Below are positions 50,606 to 58,765 of a DNA stretch of 64,000 bases, in pieces (the first letter of the stretch is position 1; every line of letters starts with the position of its first letter). Both the position numbers and the translations under genes were made by a program. The notes below the pieces were generated by a model. That model ran no database searches and was not told where the DNA came from. It saw only the letters and a list, made by a program, of their open reading frames with translations. Source of the stretch: Thioclava sp. ES.031 (GTDB lineage: Bacteria > Pseudomonadota > Alphaproteobacteria > Rhodobacterales > Rhodobacteraceae); contig NZ_PDJO01000001.1 in NCBI RefSeq assembly GCF_002563775.1, positions 3,412,501 through 3,476,500 of the forward strand, read 5' to 3'.

Positions 50606-50638
50606 AAGAGACGGGCCGCCCCGAAGGACGGCCCGGTT
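50606..50638 (-). terminator. Terminator of the YdcH-family gene
   Basis: CGGGCCG and CGGCCCG form a stem around a GC-rich loop; on the minus strand it is followed by TCTCTTTTG. It lies 19 bases after the YdcH-family stop and also in the path of the convergent EamA gene. Confidence 0.7.
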
Positions 50639-50656
50639 AAACTCGTGGGAGGGCCC

Positions 50657-50824
50657 TCAGGCCGTTTCGAGGCGCCGGATTTCCTCTTTCAGCCTAAGTT
50701 TTTGCCTTTTCATCTGAGCGATTTCGAGATCGTCGATGCCGGGTCTGCGCGAAGCGCGCTCGACCTCCATCGACAGAGCCTCATGTTTTTTGCGAAGTTC
50801 GGTGATATGCGAACCAAGCGACAT
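50657..50824 (-). CDS. YdcH-family small coiled-coil protein (DUF465)
   Basis: A 55-residue all-helical protein: MSLGSHITELRKKHEALSME, then EIAQMKRQKLRLKEEIRRLE, the DUF465 pattern of an antiparallel coiled coil. Function is unknown. ATG 50824 is supported by GGAGAGGAG. It is monocistronic with its own terminator. Confidence 0.88.
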   Translation of the reverse strand: MSLGSHITELRKKHEALSMEVERASRRPGIDDLEIAQMKRQKLRLKEEIRRLETA

Positions 50825-50942
50825 GGCAGTCTCCTCTCCAGTTGTCAGCCCGTCGATTGCAGCACAGGTTTTGAGTCGTGTCACGGAAATGTCGTATAGC
50901 GACGGGTTATCCCCAGCATTTTCGCGAAATCTTGCGAAAGAG

Positions 50943-51719
50943 TTAACGCGGAATCGGCAATTTTTGACCTTCGCGCAGGATTTCACGCGCAATATCCGTC
51001 AAATCCTCTGCGTCGCGTGAATGCACCGGCGCCGAATGCAGGATCAGCGGCGCCAGAAGCTGCAGCGGCGTCCGCGCGCCTTTGCGGGCCGTGACGATCA
51101 CCCGCCGCGCCGCGCGCCCTGTGCGGGGGGCGATCGGCAGAACGGTGATCGCGCCGGTCCGCCCGTGCAGCCCCACCAGCAGATCCGCCAGACGGTCGGC
51201 CTGCTGGATCAGCGTGATCCGCCCCTCGGGTTTGAGCCGCCGCAGCCCCGCGTCGAGCCATGCGCTGATCGGCGTCGCCTCGCGCTGTGCGCGCTCGCGG
51301 CCGGGATCGGCGGCGGGCGTGCCATCCTCGGGCCCGAAATAGGGGGGGTTGGCGATGACGTGATCGAAGCTGCGCGCGCGCAGATCGGCGGGCATCTGCG
51401 CCAGATCACCCTCGATCACCTCGAGCGCGATCCCGTTCTCCGCCGCGTTGCGCCGCGCGAGATCGGCATAGGCGGGCTGCAGCTCCACCCCGCTTTGCGC
51501 AAGCCCAGGCACCCGCCAGCCAAGACACAGGCTCGCCACCCCGGCCCCGCAGCCGAGCTCCAGAACCGACTGGCCCGCCTGCGCCGGACAGGCCGCCGCC
51601 AGCAGAACCGGGTCCATCGCCGCACGGTAACCCGCACGCGGCTGGGCGATGCGCAACCGCCCGCCGAGAAAGCCATCGACTGTCAGATCCTCGGGCCCGA
51701 ACCGATCCATGGGCGTCAA
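50943..51719 (-). CDS. TrmN6-like SAM-dependent methyltransferase
   Basis: A 258-residue Rossmann-fold methylase. The SAM-binding motif I is SVLELGCGAGVASLCL, and the N6-adenine/amino-group catalytic motif IV is IANPPYFGPEDG. It fits the YfiC/TrmN6 group that methylates A37 of tRNA1(Val), though related enzymes modify rRNA or protein glutamine. Its ATG overlaps the DUF2007 gene stop by four bases (ATGA). Confidence 0.88.
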   Translation of the reverse strand: MTPMDRFGPEDLTVDGFLGGRLRIAQPRAGYRAAMDPVLLAAACPAQAGQSVLELGCGAGVASLCLGWRVPGLAQSGVELQPAYADLARRNAAENGIALEVIEGDLAQMPADLRARSFDHVIANPPYFGPEDGTPAADPGRERAQREATPISAWLDAGLRRLKPEGRITLIQQADRLADLLVGLHGRTGAITVLPIAPRTGRAARRVIVTARKGARTPLQLLAPLILHSAPVHSRDAEDLTDIAREILREGQKLPIPR

Positions 51720-51928
51720 TCCGATTTTATCTCGTTATCGCGCAGAACCGCCTGCGCCATGAACATGTCGCTGTCGCGCACCATCAGGCGGCGCGGAAGG
51801 ATTCCGAGCGAGCCTTCCAGCACGCTCGTATGGACGTCGAGTTGAAACGTGCTTATACCCTCGCCCTCGAGAAGGGCGGTCGCCATGGCCAGTTTCACCG
51901 GGTCCGTGCTGCGCAGTAGCTCTTTCAT
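51716..51928 (-). CDS. DUF2007 domain protein
   Basis: A 70-residue cytoplasmic protein of the DUF2007 (PII-like signal-transducer) type: KELLRSTDPVKLAMATALLE, then ISTFQLDVHTSVLEG and LMVRDSDMFMAQAVL. Function is unproven. The ATG at 51928 has GAGGG just upstream; a GTG at 51937 is an in-frame alternative. It is coupled to the methylase gene and divergent from the polyprenyl synthase gene, with 60 bases between starts. Confidence 0.85.
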   Translation of the reverse strand: MKELLRSTDPVKLAMATALLEGEGISTFQLDVHTSVLEGSLGILPRRLMVRDSDMFMAQAVLRDNEIKSD

Positions 51929-51988
51929 ATCCCTCACTTACGGCCCCTTGCGAGGGCTGTCGAGATGAGGCAGATCGAAGGGATGAAC

Positions 51989-52999
51989 ATGAGCCTCGAC
52001 GACAAGCCCGACAACACGGCGAAACCGCATGACCGGCTTGCGGAAGCCTTGGCAAGCGACATGGCGGCGGTGGATGCGCTGATCGCCGAGCGCATGGCCT
52101 CGGAAAACGCGCCGCGCATCCCCGAAGTGACCGCCCATCTGGTCGGCGCGGGCGGCAAACGGCTGCGGCCGATGCTGACCGTCGCGGCGGCGCGGCTGTG
52201 CGGCTACGAGGGCAGCCTGCATCACAACCTCGCGGCGGCGGTCGAGTTCATCCATACCGCGACGCTGCTGCATGACGACGTGGTCGACGAGAGCAAGCAG
52301 CGCCGGGGCCGCCCGACCGCGAACCTGCTTTGGGACAACAAGTCGAGCGTGCTCGTTGGCGATTACCTCTTCGCGCGGTCCTTCCAGCTGATGACCGACA
52401 CCGACAACCTGCGGGTTCTGTCGATCCTGTCGAACGCCTCCGCCGTGATCACCGAGGGCGAAGTGCTGCAGCTCTCGGCAGCCGAAGACCTGAACACGAC
52501 CGAGGACACTTATTACAAGGTGGTGCGCGGCAAGACTGCGGCGCTGTTCTCGGCGGCGACCGAGGCGGGCGCGGTTCTGGCGGGCGCACCGGAGGATCAG
52601 ATCGCGGCGCTGCACGATTACGGCGAAAGCCTCGGGATCGCGTTCCAGGTGGTCGACGATCTGCTGGATTATCTCAGCGATGCCGAGACGATGGGCAAGA
52701 ACGTGGGCGACGATTTCCGCGAGCGCAAGCTGACCCTGCCGCTGATCAAGGCGCTGGCGAAGGCCGACGCGGACGCCCGCGTCTTCTGGACCCGCACCAT
52801 CGACAAGGGCGACCAGCGCGACGGCGATCTGGAGCATGCGCTGGAACTGCTGCACGCGACCGGCGCGCTGGAAGAGACCCGCGCGGCAGCCCTCGAATGG
52901 GCCGATCGCGGGCGCGAGCGGCTCAAGGTCCTGCCCGAGAGCGAGCTGCGGCAGATGCTCGACGATCTCGCCGATTACGTAGTGGCGCGGCTGCGCTGA
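51989..52999 (+). CDS. Polyprenyl diphosphate synthase (ubiquinone side chain)
   Basis: A 336-residue trans-isoprenyl synthase. The first aspartate-rich motif is LLHDDVVDES with GRPTAN after it, and the second is VVDDLLDYLSD. GGKRLRPML is the IPP-binding segment. Absence of bulky residues just before the first motif suggests a long product, in line with a decaprenyl (Q10) or solanesyl side chain. ATG 51989 was chosen from three in-frame ATGs because GAAGGG is then optimally spaced. It converges with ispE, whose pathway supplies its substrate. Confidence 0.93.
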   Translation: MSLDDKPDNTAKPHDRLAEALASDMAAVDALIAERMASENAPRIPEVTAHLVGAGGKRLRPMLTVAAARLCGYEGSLHHNLAAAVEFIHTATLLHDDVVDESKQRRGRPTANLLWDNKSSVLVGDYLFARSFQLMTDTDNLRVLSILSNASAVITEGEVLQLSAAEDLNTTEDTYYKVVRGKTAALFSAATEAGAVLAGAPEDQIAALHDYGESLGIAFQVVDDLLDYLSDAETMGKNVGDDFRERKLTLPLIKALAKADADARVFWTRTIDKGDQRDGDLEHALELLHATGALEETRAAALEWADRGRERLKVLPESELRQMLDDLADYVVARLR

Positions 53000-53057
53000 G
53001 GGGGCTCTGCCCCCCGCCCTGCGGGCTCCCCCCGGGATATTTGGGTCAAGAAGAAGA
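53000..53057 (+). repeat. Dispersed hairpin/GGGATATTT element, copy 5
   Basis: GGGGGCTCTGCCCCCC hairpin, a GCCCTGCGGGC hairpin, then CCCCCCGGGATATTTGGGTC and AAGAAGAAG. It starts at the base after the polyprenyl synthase stop, and its distal end includes the stop codon of convergent ispE (53046-53048). Confidence 0.78.
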
Positions 53058-53927
53058 GGCGCGGCTTTGGGGCTGCGCCTTTTGCGTCTGATCGCCGAGC
53101 ATGCCGGACGCGTGCCACCAGTCGGGGCGACGTTGGGCCAGCATCGCCTCGGCAGCCTGCGCGCCCTCCAGCGTTTCGAACAGCGCGAAACAGGTGGCGC
53201 CCGAGCCCGACATCCGCGCGAGGCGGCAGCCGGGCAGCGTCATGAGCCCGTCCAGAACCTCCCCGATCACCGGGGCGGAGGCGATGGCAGGAGCCTGCAG
53301 GTCGTTGCGCTGGGTCGCGAGCCAGTCGATGCAATCGGGCGCGCCAGTGAAACTCGGAAGCGCCTCCGGCATCGGGGGATTGTCCTTCGAATCGAGCCCC
53401 TTGAAGATCGCAGGCGTCGGCACCTCCACGCGCGGATTAACCAGAAGCGCGGGCAGCGGCGGCAGGGCAACGGGGTCGAGCGTCTCGCCGATACCGCGCA
53501 CGCGCTGGGGCTGCGGCGTCAGGCACATCGGCACGTCTGCCCCAAGCTGTGCGGTCTCTGCCGGAAGGGGCTGGCCCCAAAGCGCAGCCAGCGCGCGCAG
53601 CGCAGCCGCCGCGTCCGACGATCCTCCGCCGATGCCCGAGGCGGGCGGCAGATGCTTGTCGAGATGGATCTCGGCCCCCTGCCCCGCCGGGCGCGACAGG
53701 AGGGCTGCCGCCTTCAGCACGAGGTTCGATGGATCGGCAGGCACGCCCGCCGCCTCCGGTCCAGCCACGCTGAGCGAAAGCGCGTCGCTCTCGCGCAGCA
53801 CCAGCCGGTCTCCCATCGGCCCGAAGGCCACGAGACTGTCGAGCAGGTGATAGCCATCGGCCCGCTGGCCGATGACATGGAGCGTCAGGTTGATCTTCGC
53901 CGGCGCGAAGGCGTCAATTATTCGCAT
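53046..53927 (-). CDS. ispE: 4-diphosphocytidyl-2-C-methyl-D-erythritol kinase
   Basis: A 293-residue GHMP kinase of the MEP isoprenoid pathway. Marks are APAKINLTLHVIGQRADGYH, the glycine-rich ATP loop LPPASGIGGGSSDAAAAL, and MSGSGATCFALFE near the C-terminus. The ATG at 53927 lies inside the end of the TPR gene (14-base overlap). The last codons (ASSS) and the stop lie within a dispersed repeat, so the C-terminal tail has probably been altered by that element. Confidence 0.95.
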   Translation of the reverse strand: MRIIDAFAPAKINLTLHVIGQRADGYHLLDSLVAFGPMGDRLVLRESDALSLSVAGPEAAGVPADPSNLVLKAAALLSRPAGQGAEIHLDKHLPPASGIGGGSSDAAAALRALAALWGQPLPAETAQLGADVPMCLTPQPQRVRGIGETLDPVALPPLPALLVNPRVEVPTPAIFKGLDSKDNPPMPEALPSFTGAPDCIDWLATQRNDLQAPAIASAPVIGEVLDGLMTLPGCRLARMSGSGATCFALFETLEGAQAAEAMLAQRRPDWWHASGMLGDQTQKAQPQSRASSS

Positions 53928-55788
53928 CGCTCGCGGGCGTTTCGGGGGCAGCCTGAGCCGAATCCTTGCTCGGGCCCTTATCCTCGAGCGGCGGCAGACC
54001 CTGCTCCTTGCGCAGCTGGTCCAGCCCCACCTCGATCTTGCGGCGGATCGCGTCGGGATCGAGCTCCTCGGTGGTCTCCGCATCGTCGGTCGCGAAGGAC
54101 AACGCGCGGCGCCACTGGAATTTCGCCTCGCGCTGACGCCCCACGGCCCAGAGCACATCGCCCAAGTGGTCATTGAGCAGCGGATCGCGCGGCTCGAGCT
54201 CCACGGCGCGCTCCATCTTCTGGGCCGCCTCCTGATAATGGCCAAGCTTGAACAGCGCCCAGCCGAGGCTGTCGATAATGAAGCCCGCATCGGGACGCTC
54301 GGCTGCGGCCTTGCGGATCATGTCGAGCGCCTCGTCGAGATTCTCGCCCTTGTCCACGTAGGAATAGCCCAGATAGTTCAGCACCGAGGGCTGATCGGGC
54401 GAGAGGCGCAGCGCCTCGCGGAAGCCCTTCTCGGCCTCGTCCCAATTGCCCGAGCGTTCCTGCGCGATGGCGCGCGAATACCAGACGAACCAGTCCTTCG
54501 GCTCGGGCTGGCCGAGCAGATCGATCGCCTTGTCATAGGCTTTCGCAGCCTCGGCAAAGCGGCTCTCGCGGCGCAGCGTATCGCCGAGCGCGGTCCAGAC
54601 GCCCACGAGATTGGGACGGCTGCGCGACAGGTTCTCGAGCACTTCGATCGCCGCATCGTTGCGGCCCGCGCGCACCATCGATTCCGCGCGTCCGATCTCG
54701 GCAGCGTGGTAGATCGGGCTGTCGGGCTTGATGTCGGCATAGGCTTCGATGGCAAGATCGTACTGGCCCTGCTGGTCGAGCATCGACGCGGTCAGCAGCG
54801 TCGCATCATCCATGTCGGGCCGGATCATGTTCGCCAGCCGCGAATGCACCAGCGTGAACGTGTCGGGCGCATCCCCGATCAGCGCCTGCGCGACCGAGTA
54901 ATAGACCTCCGCCACGCCGTCGGACGCGTTGCGCACGACGTCGAAGGGCAGCGTGTCGCCCGCCTCCAGCTTCTTGCGGATATCTTTCAGCTGCGGATCG
55001 AGATCCTTACCGAAGCGATCCTCGATCAGCTTCAGCGCCTCTTTGTTCTTCTCGAGCTGCGAGAGCACTTCCACATGGGCCAGAACGCCGCGCCGGGTCG
55101 AGGTGATCTTCTCGCCATGCTCGCCGCTCAGGATCGCATCGGCGCCTTCGTAATCGCCGACCAGCGCCAGCGCGAGCGCCTTGTGGAAGCCCGCGAAGGC
55201 CGCGAGGCCCTGCTGCTTGCCAACCTCGTCGAACGCGGCGGAGGCGTCGGACATCTTGCCGTCGCCCGCCAGCGCCCAGGCCTTGGTCAGACCGCCCACG
55301 AGCGGCCCGGGATCGGCGCCGCTGTCGAGAAGCGCGAGCGCCCCGGTCCAGTTCTTGTCATGCGCATCGGCCGCCAGCGCGGTGAGCGCCGCGATCTGGC
55401 TGCCGGTCCCGGCCTCCACCATCTGCTGCGCAAGCGGCGTGGCGCGGTCGAAATCGGCGATCGCGATCTCGGAGACGAGCGTCGCTTCCGCGGTCGCGCC
55501 GCTGGTATCGCCGCTGGCCATCAACTGACGGTAGTAATGCGCAGCCTCGGCGAAATCGAATTGCTGCGACGCGATGCGCGCGGCGAGATAAGCCCCCGCC
55601 TCTGCCGGGCTCGGGTCATTCGCGGTGTCGGCAGCATCGCCTTTCGCGGCGACGTCATCGGCGGCCTGCGCCGCATCTTCGGCGCTGCCCGCCTTGGGCG
55701 CATCCTGTGCCAGCAGCGGCATAGGCGCGGTGGAGCCCATCAAGAGGGCGAAGAGCGCAAGGCGCAGCGGGGTCTTCAAACTCGACAC
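53914..55788 (-). CDS. TPR-repeat periplasmic or envelope protein
   Basis: A 624-residue protein with an N-terminal signal (MSSLKTPLRLALFALLMGS, AxA near residue 27). An Ala/Asp-rich linker follows, then many tetratricopeptide repeats, clearest from about residue 370 to 560 (GVWTALGDTLRRESRFAEAAKAYDKA, WYSRAIAQERSGNWDEAEKGFREALRLSP). TPRs serve protein assembly; homologues in this family are often described as outer-membrane or periplasmic factors, but no function is proven. It overlaps ispE by 14 bases. Confidence 0.85.
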   Translation of the reverse strand: MSSLKTPLRLALFALLMGSTAPMPLLAQDAPKAGSAEDAAQAADDVAAKGDAADTANDPSPAEAGAYLAARIASQQFDFAEAAHYYRQLMASGDTSGATAEATLVSEIAIADFDRATPLAQQMVEAGTGSQIAALTALAADAHDKNWTGALALLDSGADPGPLVGGLTKAWALAGDGKMSDASAAFDEVGKQQGLAAFAGFHKALALALVGDYEGADAILSGEHGEKITSTRRGVLAHVEVLSQLEKNKEALKLIEDRFGKDLDPQLKDIRKKLEAGDTLPFDVVRNASDGVAEVYYSVAQALIGDAPDTFTLVHSRLANMIRPDMDDATLLTASMLDQQGQYDLAIEAYADIKPDSPIYHAAEIGRAESMVRAGRNDAAIEVLENLSRSRPNLVGVWTALGDTLRRESRFAEAAKAYDKAIDLLGQPEPKDWFVWYSRAIAQERSGNWDEAEKGFREALRLSPDQPSVLNYLGYSYVDKGENLDEALDMIRKAAAERPDAGFIIDSLGWALFKLGHYQEAAQKMERAVELEPRDPLLNDHLGDVLWAVGRQREAKFQWRRALSFATDDAETTEELDPDAIRRKIEVGLDQLRKEQGLPPLEDKGPSKDSAQAAPETPASDANN

Positions 55789-56001
55789 GAAACGGTCCTC
55801 TCATTCGGGTTGAAATCGAGCGTAACGGCGCGATGCGGGCATTACAATGAGCCGTACCACCGCACGCGGGAAGCCGCCTGCACAGACACGGCGTTGTGAT
55901 GAGGGAATTGACGGAAAACAGACGCGCGCGAATACTCAATCGCACCTTCGAGCAAGACGAGGAGACCGCAGCAGGCCCGGAGGCTATGCGCATCTACCAT
56001 T

Positions 56002-56036
56002 TGCAGATCCAACAACTTTAGGTTTAACGATCTGCA
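56002..56036. promoter_or_regulatory. Inverted repeat in the TPR/aminotransferase divergent gap
   Basis: TGCAGATC (56002-56009) and GATCTGCA (56029-56036) are perfect eight-base arms around an AT-rich 19-base centre, 38 bases before the GTG start of the aminotransferase gene. It could be a hairpin in the leader or an operator. The rest of the 285-base gap is AT-richer than its surroundings but shows no gene. Confidence 0.45.
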
Positions 56037-56073
56037 TGATAAATTCTCCCAGCGTTGAAAAGGCGATCGCCTC

Positions 56074-57105
56074 GTGACCGATAGCCCAGTCAAGTTCATC
56101 AATGCCAAGTCACCCGACATGACTCGTGTGTCCGCTTTGCTCGACCTGTGCAGGCGTGAAAATAGCTGGGCGAACCGCGGCCCCCTGTACCGAAAGCTCG
56201 CGGAGTCGTTTGGGGCGCATTTCAGCTTGGGGTCGGAAACCGCCGTCACCCCTTGCGCGAACGCCGGAGTTGCATTGGAAGCAATGGCCAAGCTTCTGGC
56301 GCTGCGCGAGGGGCGCGCGCTGCGATGGGTCGGCTCCGCGTTCAGCTTTCAGAACCTGGGACGCGGCCACTTCGCCGATATGCGCTTCGTCGATTGTGAC
56401 GATCAGGGGCTTCTCGACCTGGATCAGTTGAAGGCGCTTCCCGAAGACAGTTTCGACGGGCTCGTCGTCGTGAACCCGTTCGGTCTTCATCGGGACTTCT
56501 CCGCCTATATCGAATACGCCAAGGCCAACGGGAAATTCCTGCTTCTGGATAACGCGGCGGGGATCAGCCGCGACTTGCCCGATTGGCCGTGGCAGGCGCT
56601 CAGCCTGCACCACACCAAGCCTTATGGCATGGGTGAAGGTGGTCTTGCGATTACACCCGCGGAGCTATCCGAAGAGTTCTACAGCCTGATCAATTACGGG
56701 GCGGTTCCAGCGGAGCCGTCTTGTTGGGTGAACAACGGCAAGATTTCCGATATTTCCTGCGCCTTTCTGATCGACCGCCTCGAGCGGGTCGACACTTGGG
56801 AGAAAGAGTATTTCGAGCAGGCCGAGCGCGTGCATGACATTGCGCGCGAGCTTGGCCTGCGCCCTTTGACGCCGTTCAACATCGGCGCGCCCGCCATGAG
56901 CTGGGGTTATCTTGGACAGACGGAAATCCCTTTGGAAACGATCTTGGACAGCAAGCAGCTGACCTTCGGAAAATATTACAAACCGCTGGCTGACCTGCCG
57001 AAGACGACGGAGCTGTATCGCAATCTCGTCAACATCCCGACGCATCCCGATGTCGCCCTGCTGAGCGACCGGGCTTTGCGGGAGGCGATCGAGCGCCTGC
57101 TCTGA
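56074..57105 (+). CDS. DegT/DnrJ/EryC1-family PLP aminotransferase (sugar)
   Basis: A 343-residue fold type I enzyme of the sugar aminotransferase group. The Schiff-base lysine is in LHHTKPYGMGEGGLAI, the cofactor phosphate site resembles TPCANAGVALEAM, and LLLDNAAGISRD holds the pyridine-binding aspartate. Such enzymes make amino sugars for surface polysaccharides. The start is GTG 56074 with only a distant AAGG; an ATG at codon 16 is possible. The neighbours, a NeuD-like acetyltransferase and a glycosyltransferase-like protein, support a surface-glycan role. Confidence 0.82.
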   Translation: MTDSPVKFINAKSPDMTRVSALLDLCRRENSWANRGPLYRKLAESFGAHFSLGSETAVTPCANAGVALEAMAKLLALREGRALRWVGSAFSFQNLGRGHFADMRFVDCDDQGLLDLDQLKALPEDSFDGLVVVNPFGLHRDFSAYIEYAKANGKFLLLDNAAGISRDLPDWPWQALSLHHTKPYGMGEGGLAITPAELSEEFYSLINYGAVPAEPSCWVNNGKISDISCAFLIDRLERVDTWEKEYFEQAERVHDIARELGLRPLTPFNIGAPAMSWGYLGQTEIPLETILDSKQLTFGKYYKPLADLPKTTELYRNLVNIPTHPDVALLSDRALREAIERLL

Positions 57106-57107
57106 GC

Positions 57108-57764
57108 TCAGGCGGGATCGCTCCGGGTCTGGATAACCTTCGCGGGGACACCCACCGCGACACTGTTTTCGGGAATCGCCCGGACGACCGCAGCCCCTGC
57201 GCCGATCACCGAAGCCCGGCCGACGGGGATGCGTTGAATGATGCTCGCCCCGGTGCCGATCTCGACTTCCTCCGCCAAGCGGACATTGCCCGAGATATTC
57301 GCCCCCGGGCTGATCGTCGAGAAGGCCCCGATTTCCACATCATGCCCGACCGTCGCGCTGAGATTGATGTGAACGTGATCGGACAGCGCGATATCGGTCG
57401 TCAGGCAGGCGCCTGCGCAAATGACGACGCCGTCGCTCAGACGAACGTTTTCACCGAGCCACGCCCTCGGATGTACCAGCGCCGGAAAAGCGTGTCCGCG
57501 CGCACCCAAGCGGGTCGCAATGTCCTTGCGTGCAGCCGGAGCCCCAATCGCAATGACGACATCCGGTAACGGGTCGTATCCGAAGCTGGACAGGTCAGAG
57601 GAGACCGGCAGCCCGTGGACCGTCTCCGGATGCTCAATGCCGGGATCGACCGCAAAGCCGAGCGCGTTCCAGGTCGGAGCCTCCGCATTGATCGCATGGA
57701 TCACCTGAAGGACTTCGCGCCCGAACCCGCCGCAGCCATAGATCACGATGTTTCGCATGGGCAC
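57108..57764 (-). CDS. NeuD/PglD-like sugar O- or N-acetyltransferase
   Basis: A 218-residue protein with an N-terminal Rossmann-like part (NIVIYGCGGFGREVLQVIH) and a C-terminal left-handed beta-helix of hexapeptide repeats (VVICAGACLTTDIALSDHVHINLSATVGHD and IPENSVAVGVPAKVI). The acceptor-binding histidine lies in LSATVGHDVEIG. This is the NeuD/PglD architecture, which acetylates nucleotide amino sugars. The start is GTG 57764, favoured by AGGAGG five bases upstream. It follows the glycosyltransferase-like gene by 26 bases and converges with the aminotransferase gene, two bases apart. Confidence 0.88.
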   Translation of the reverse strand: MPMRNIVIYGCGGFGREVLQVIHAINAEAPTWNALGFAVDPGIEHPETVHGLPVSSDLSSFGYDPLPDVVIAIGAPAARKDIATRLGARGHAFPALVHPRAWLGENVRLSDGVVICAGACLTTDIALSDHVHINLSATVGHDVEIGAFSTISPGANISGNVRLAEEVEIGTGASIIQRIPVGRASVIGAGAAVVRAIPENSVAVGVPAKVIQTRSDPA

Positions 57765-57790
57765 AAATTCCTCCTCGAAGCCGGGCGCGA

Positions 57791-58711
57791 TCAGCCGAAG
57801 CGCTCTTTCAGAATAGCGAGAAAGCGCAAGACATTCTCGGTTTCCTGCTCTTTGGCCGCTGCCATGTCGGCAATCAACTGATCGCGCGTCGCGCGCGCCC
57901 AGTCGATCTCCTCCTCACCATAAGCGACCCCGTGCTTCAACTCGAAGCCTTCCCGCCAATCCTCCGCACTCAAGCCGGGACGCGGAACGACCACCGGCAC
58001 GCAGCCCGCCAGCGCCGCGTAATAGGCATACATCGTGTAGAGGTCGTGGCAGTAGAAAACCTCGGTCTTGTTGAAAACCTCGGCGATTTCTTGGTGACTG
58101 AGACCGTCGAGCGGAATCGCGCGGTCGCCTTCCGGGATTTGCGAGAGCGTGTCCGTTCCCTTCCGGATCATCCGGCAACTGCCGAAACGCGGGCGATTTT
58201 CGTCGCGATAGACGTCCTCGCGCAACCACCGCACACGCAGTAGACGATCGGGGGCAACCGGGGCCACACCCTCGGCGAAGGCTTCCTGATAGAAGAAGAC
58301 TTCTTCGCCCGGATCGAGGGTCTCATTGCCGCCCAACAGGCCGGGGCGGTTCAGCAGCCAGCGGACCACGCGCTCGGCTTCGAGCGGATTGCCCCTGACC
58401 GTCTCCGGATAGACAACGATCGCATCGTCAAGCACCGCATCGGAGGCCATGGGCACATCCATGCTCTCATGCGCGGCGAAGTCCGGCAGCTTCCGACGAT
58501 AGTTCCAGCGCTTCAACGCGCCAAGCCATGCGGGGCGCAGGGACCGGTAGGTCTTGTAGGGCTGACTCGCATAGGCGTCGACGCCGAGACTCCGCATGCG
58601 GTCGATCAGCGCGTGGAGCACGATCTGCCCCCCGCTGTTCTCGTCGAAGGGGCGACAGACCACGACGATCGGCCGGGTCGGAAACGAGCCAGTCGGGGTT
58701 TGCGTCGGCAT
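57791..58711 (-). CDS. Glycosyltransferase-like protein, family uncertain
   Basis: A 306-residue cytoplasmic protein. PIVVVCRPFDENSGGQIVLHALIDRM is a nucleotide-sugar glycosyltransferase-like N-terminus, and YCHDLYTMYAYYAALAGCVPVVVPRP resembles the donor-binding C-terminal domain of GT-B enzymes. The segment DAIVVYPETVRGNPLEAERVVRWLLNRPG recalls LPS-core WavQ-type proteins. I cannot place it in a numbered family. ATG 58711 has GGAAGG six bases upstream. It is first in a two-gene unit with the NeuD-like gene. Confidence 0.65.
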   Translation of the reverse strand: MPTQTPTGSFPTRPIVVVCRPFDENSGGQIVLHALIDRMRSLGVDAYASQPYKTYRSLRPAWLGALKRWNYRRKLPDFAAHESMDVPMASDAVLDDAIVVYPETVRGNPLEAERVVRWLLNRPGLLGGNETLDPGEEVFFYQEAFAEGVAPVAPDRLLRVRWLREDVYRDENRPRFGSCRMIRKGTDTLSQIPEGDRAIPLDGLSHQEIAEVFNKTEVFYCHDLYTMYAYYAALAGCVPVVVPRPGLSAEDWREGFELKHGVAYGEEEIDWARATRDQLIADMAAAKEQETENVLRFLAILKERFG

Positions 58712-58738
58712 ATGCGGCCTTCCCAGAGTCCGGTACAA

Positions 58739-58760
58739 AAAGGGGCCCGCAGGCCCCTTT
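58739..58760 (-). terminator. Terminator of the ETF-QO gene
   Basis: AAAGGGGCC and GGCCCCTTT form a nine-base stem with a four-base loop, followed on the minus strand by TTTG; it sits six bases after the stop codon. Confidence 0.88.
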
Positions 58761-58765
58761 CGCGA

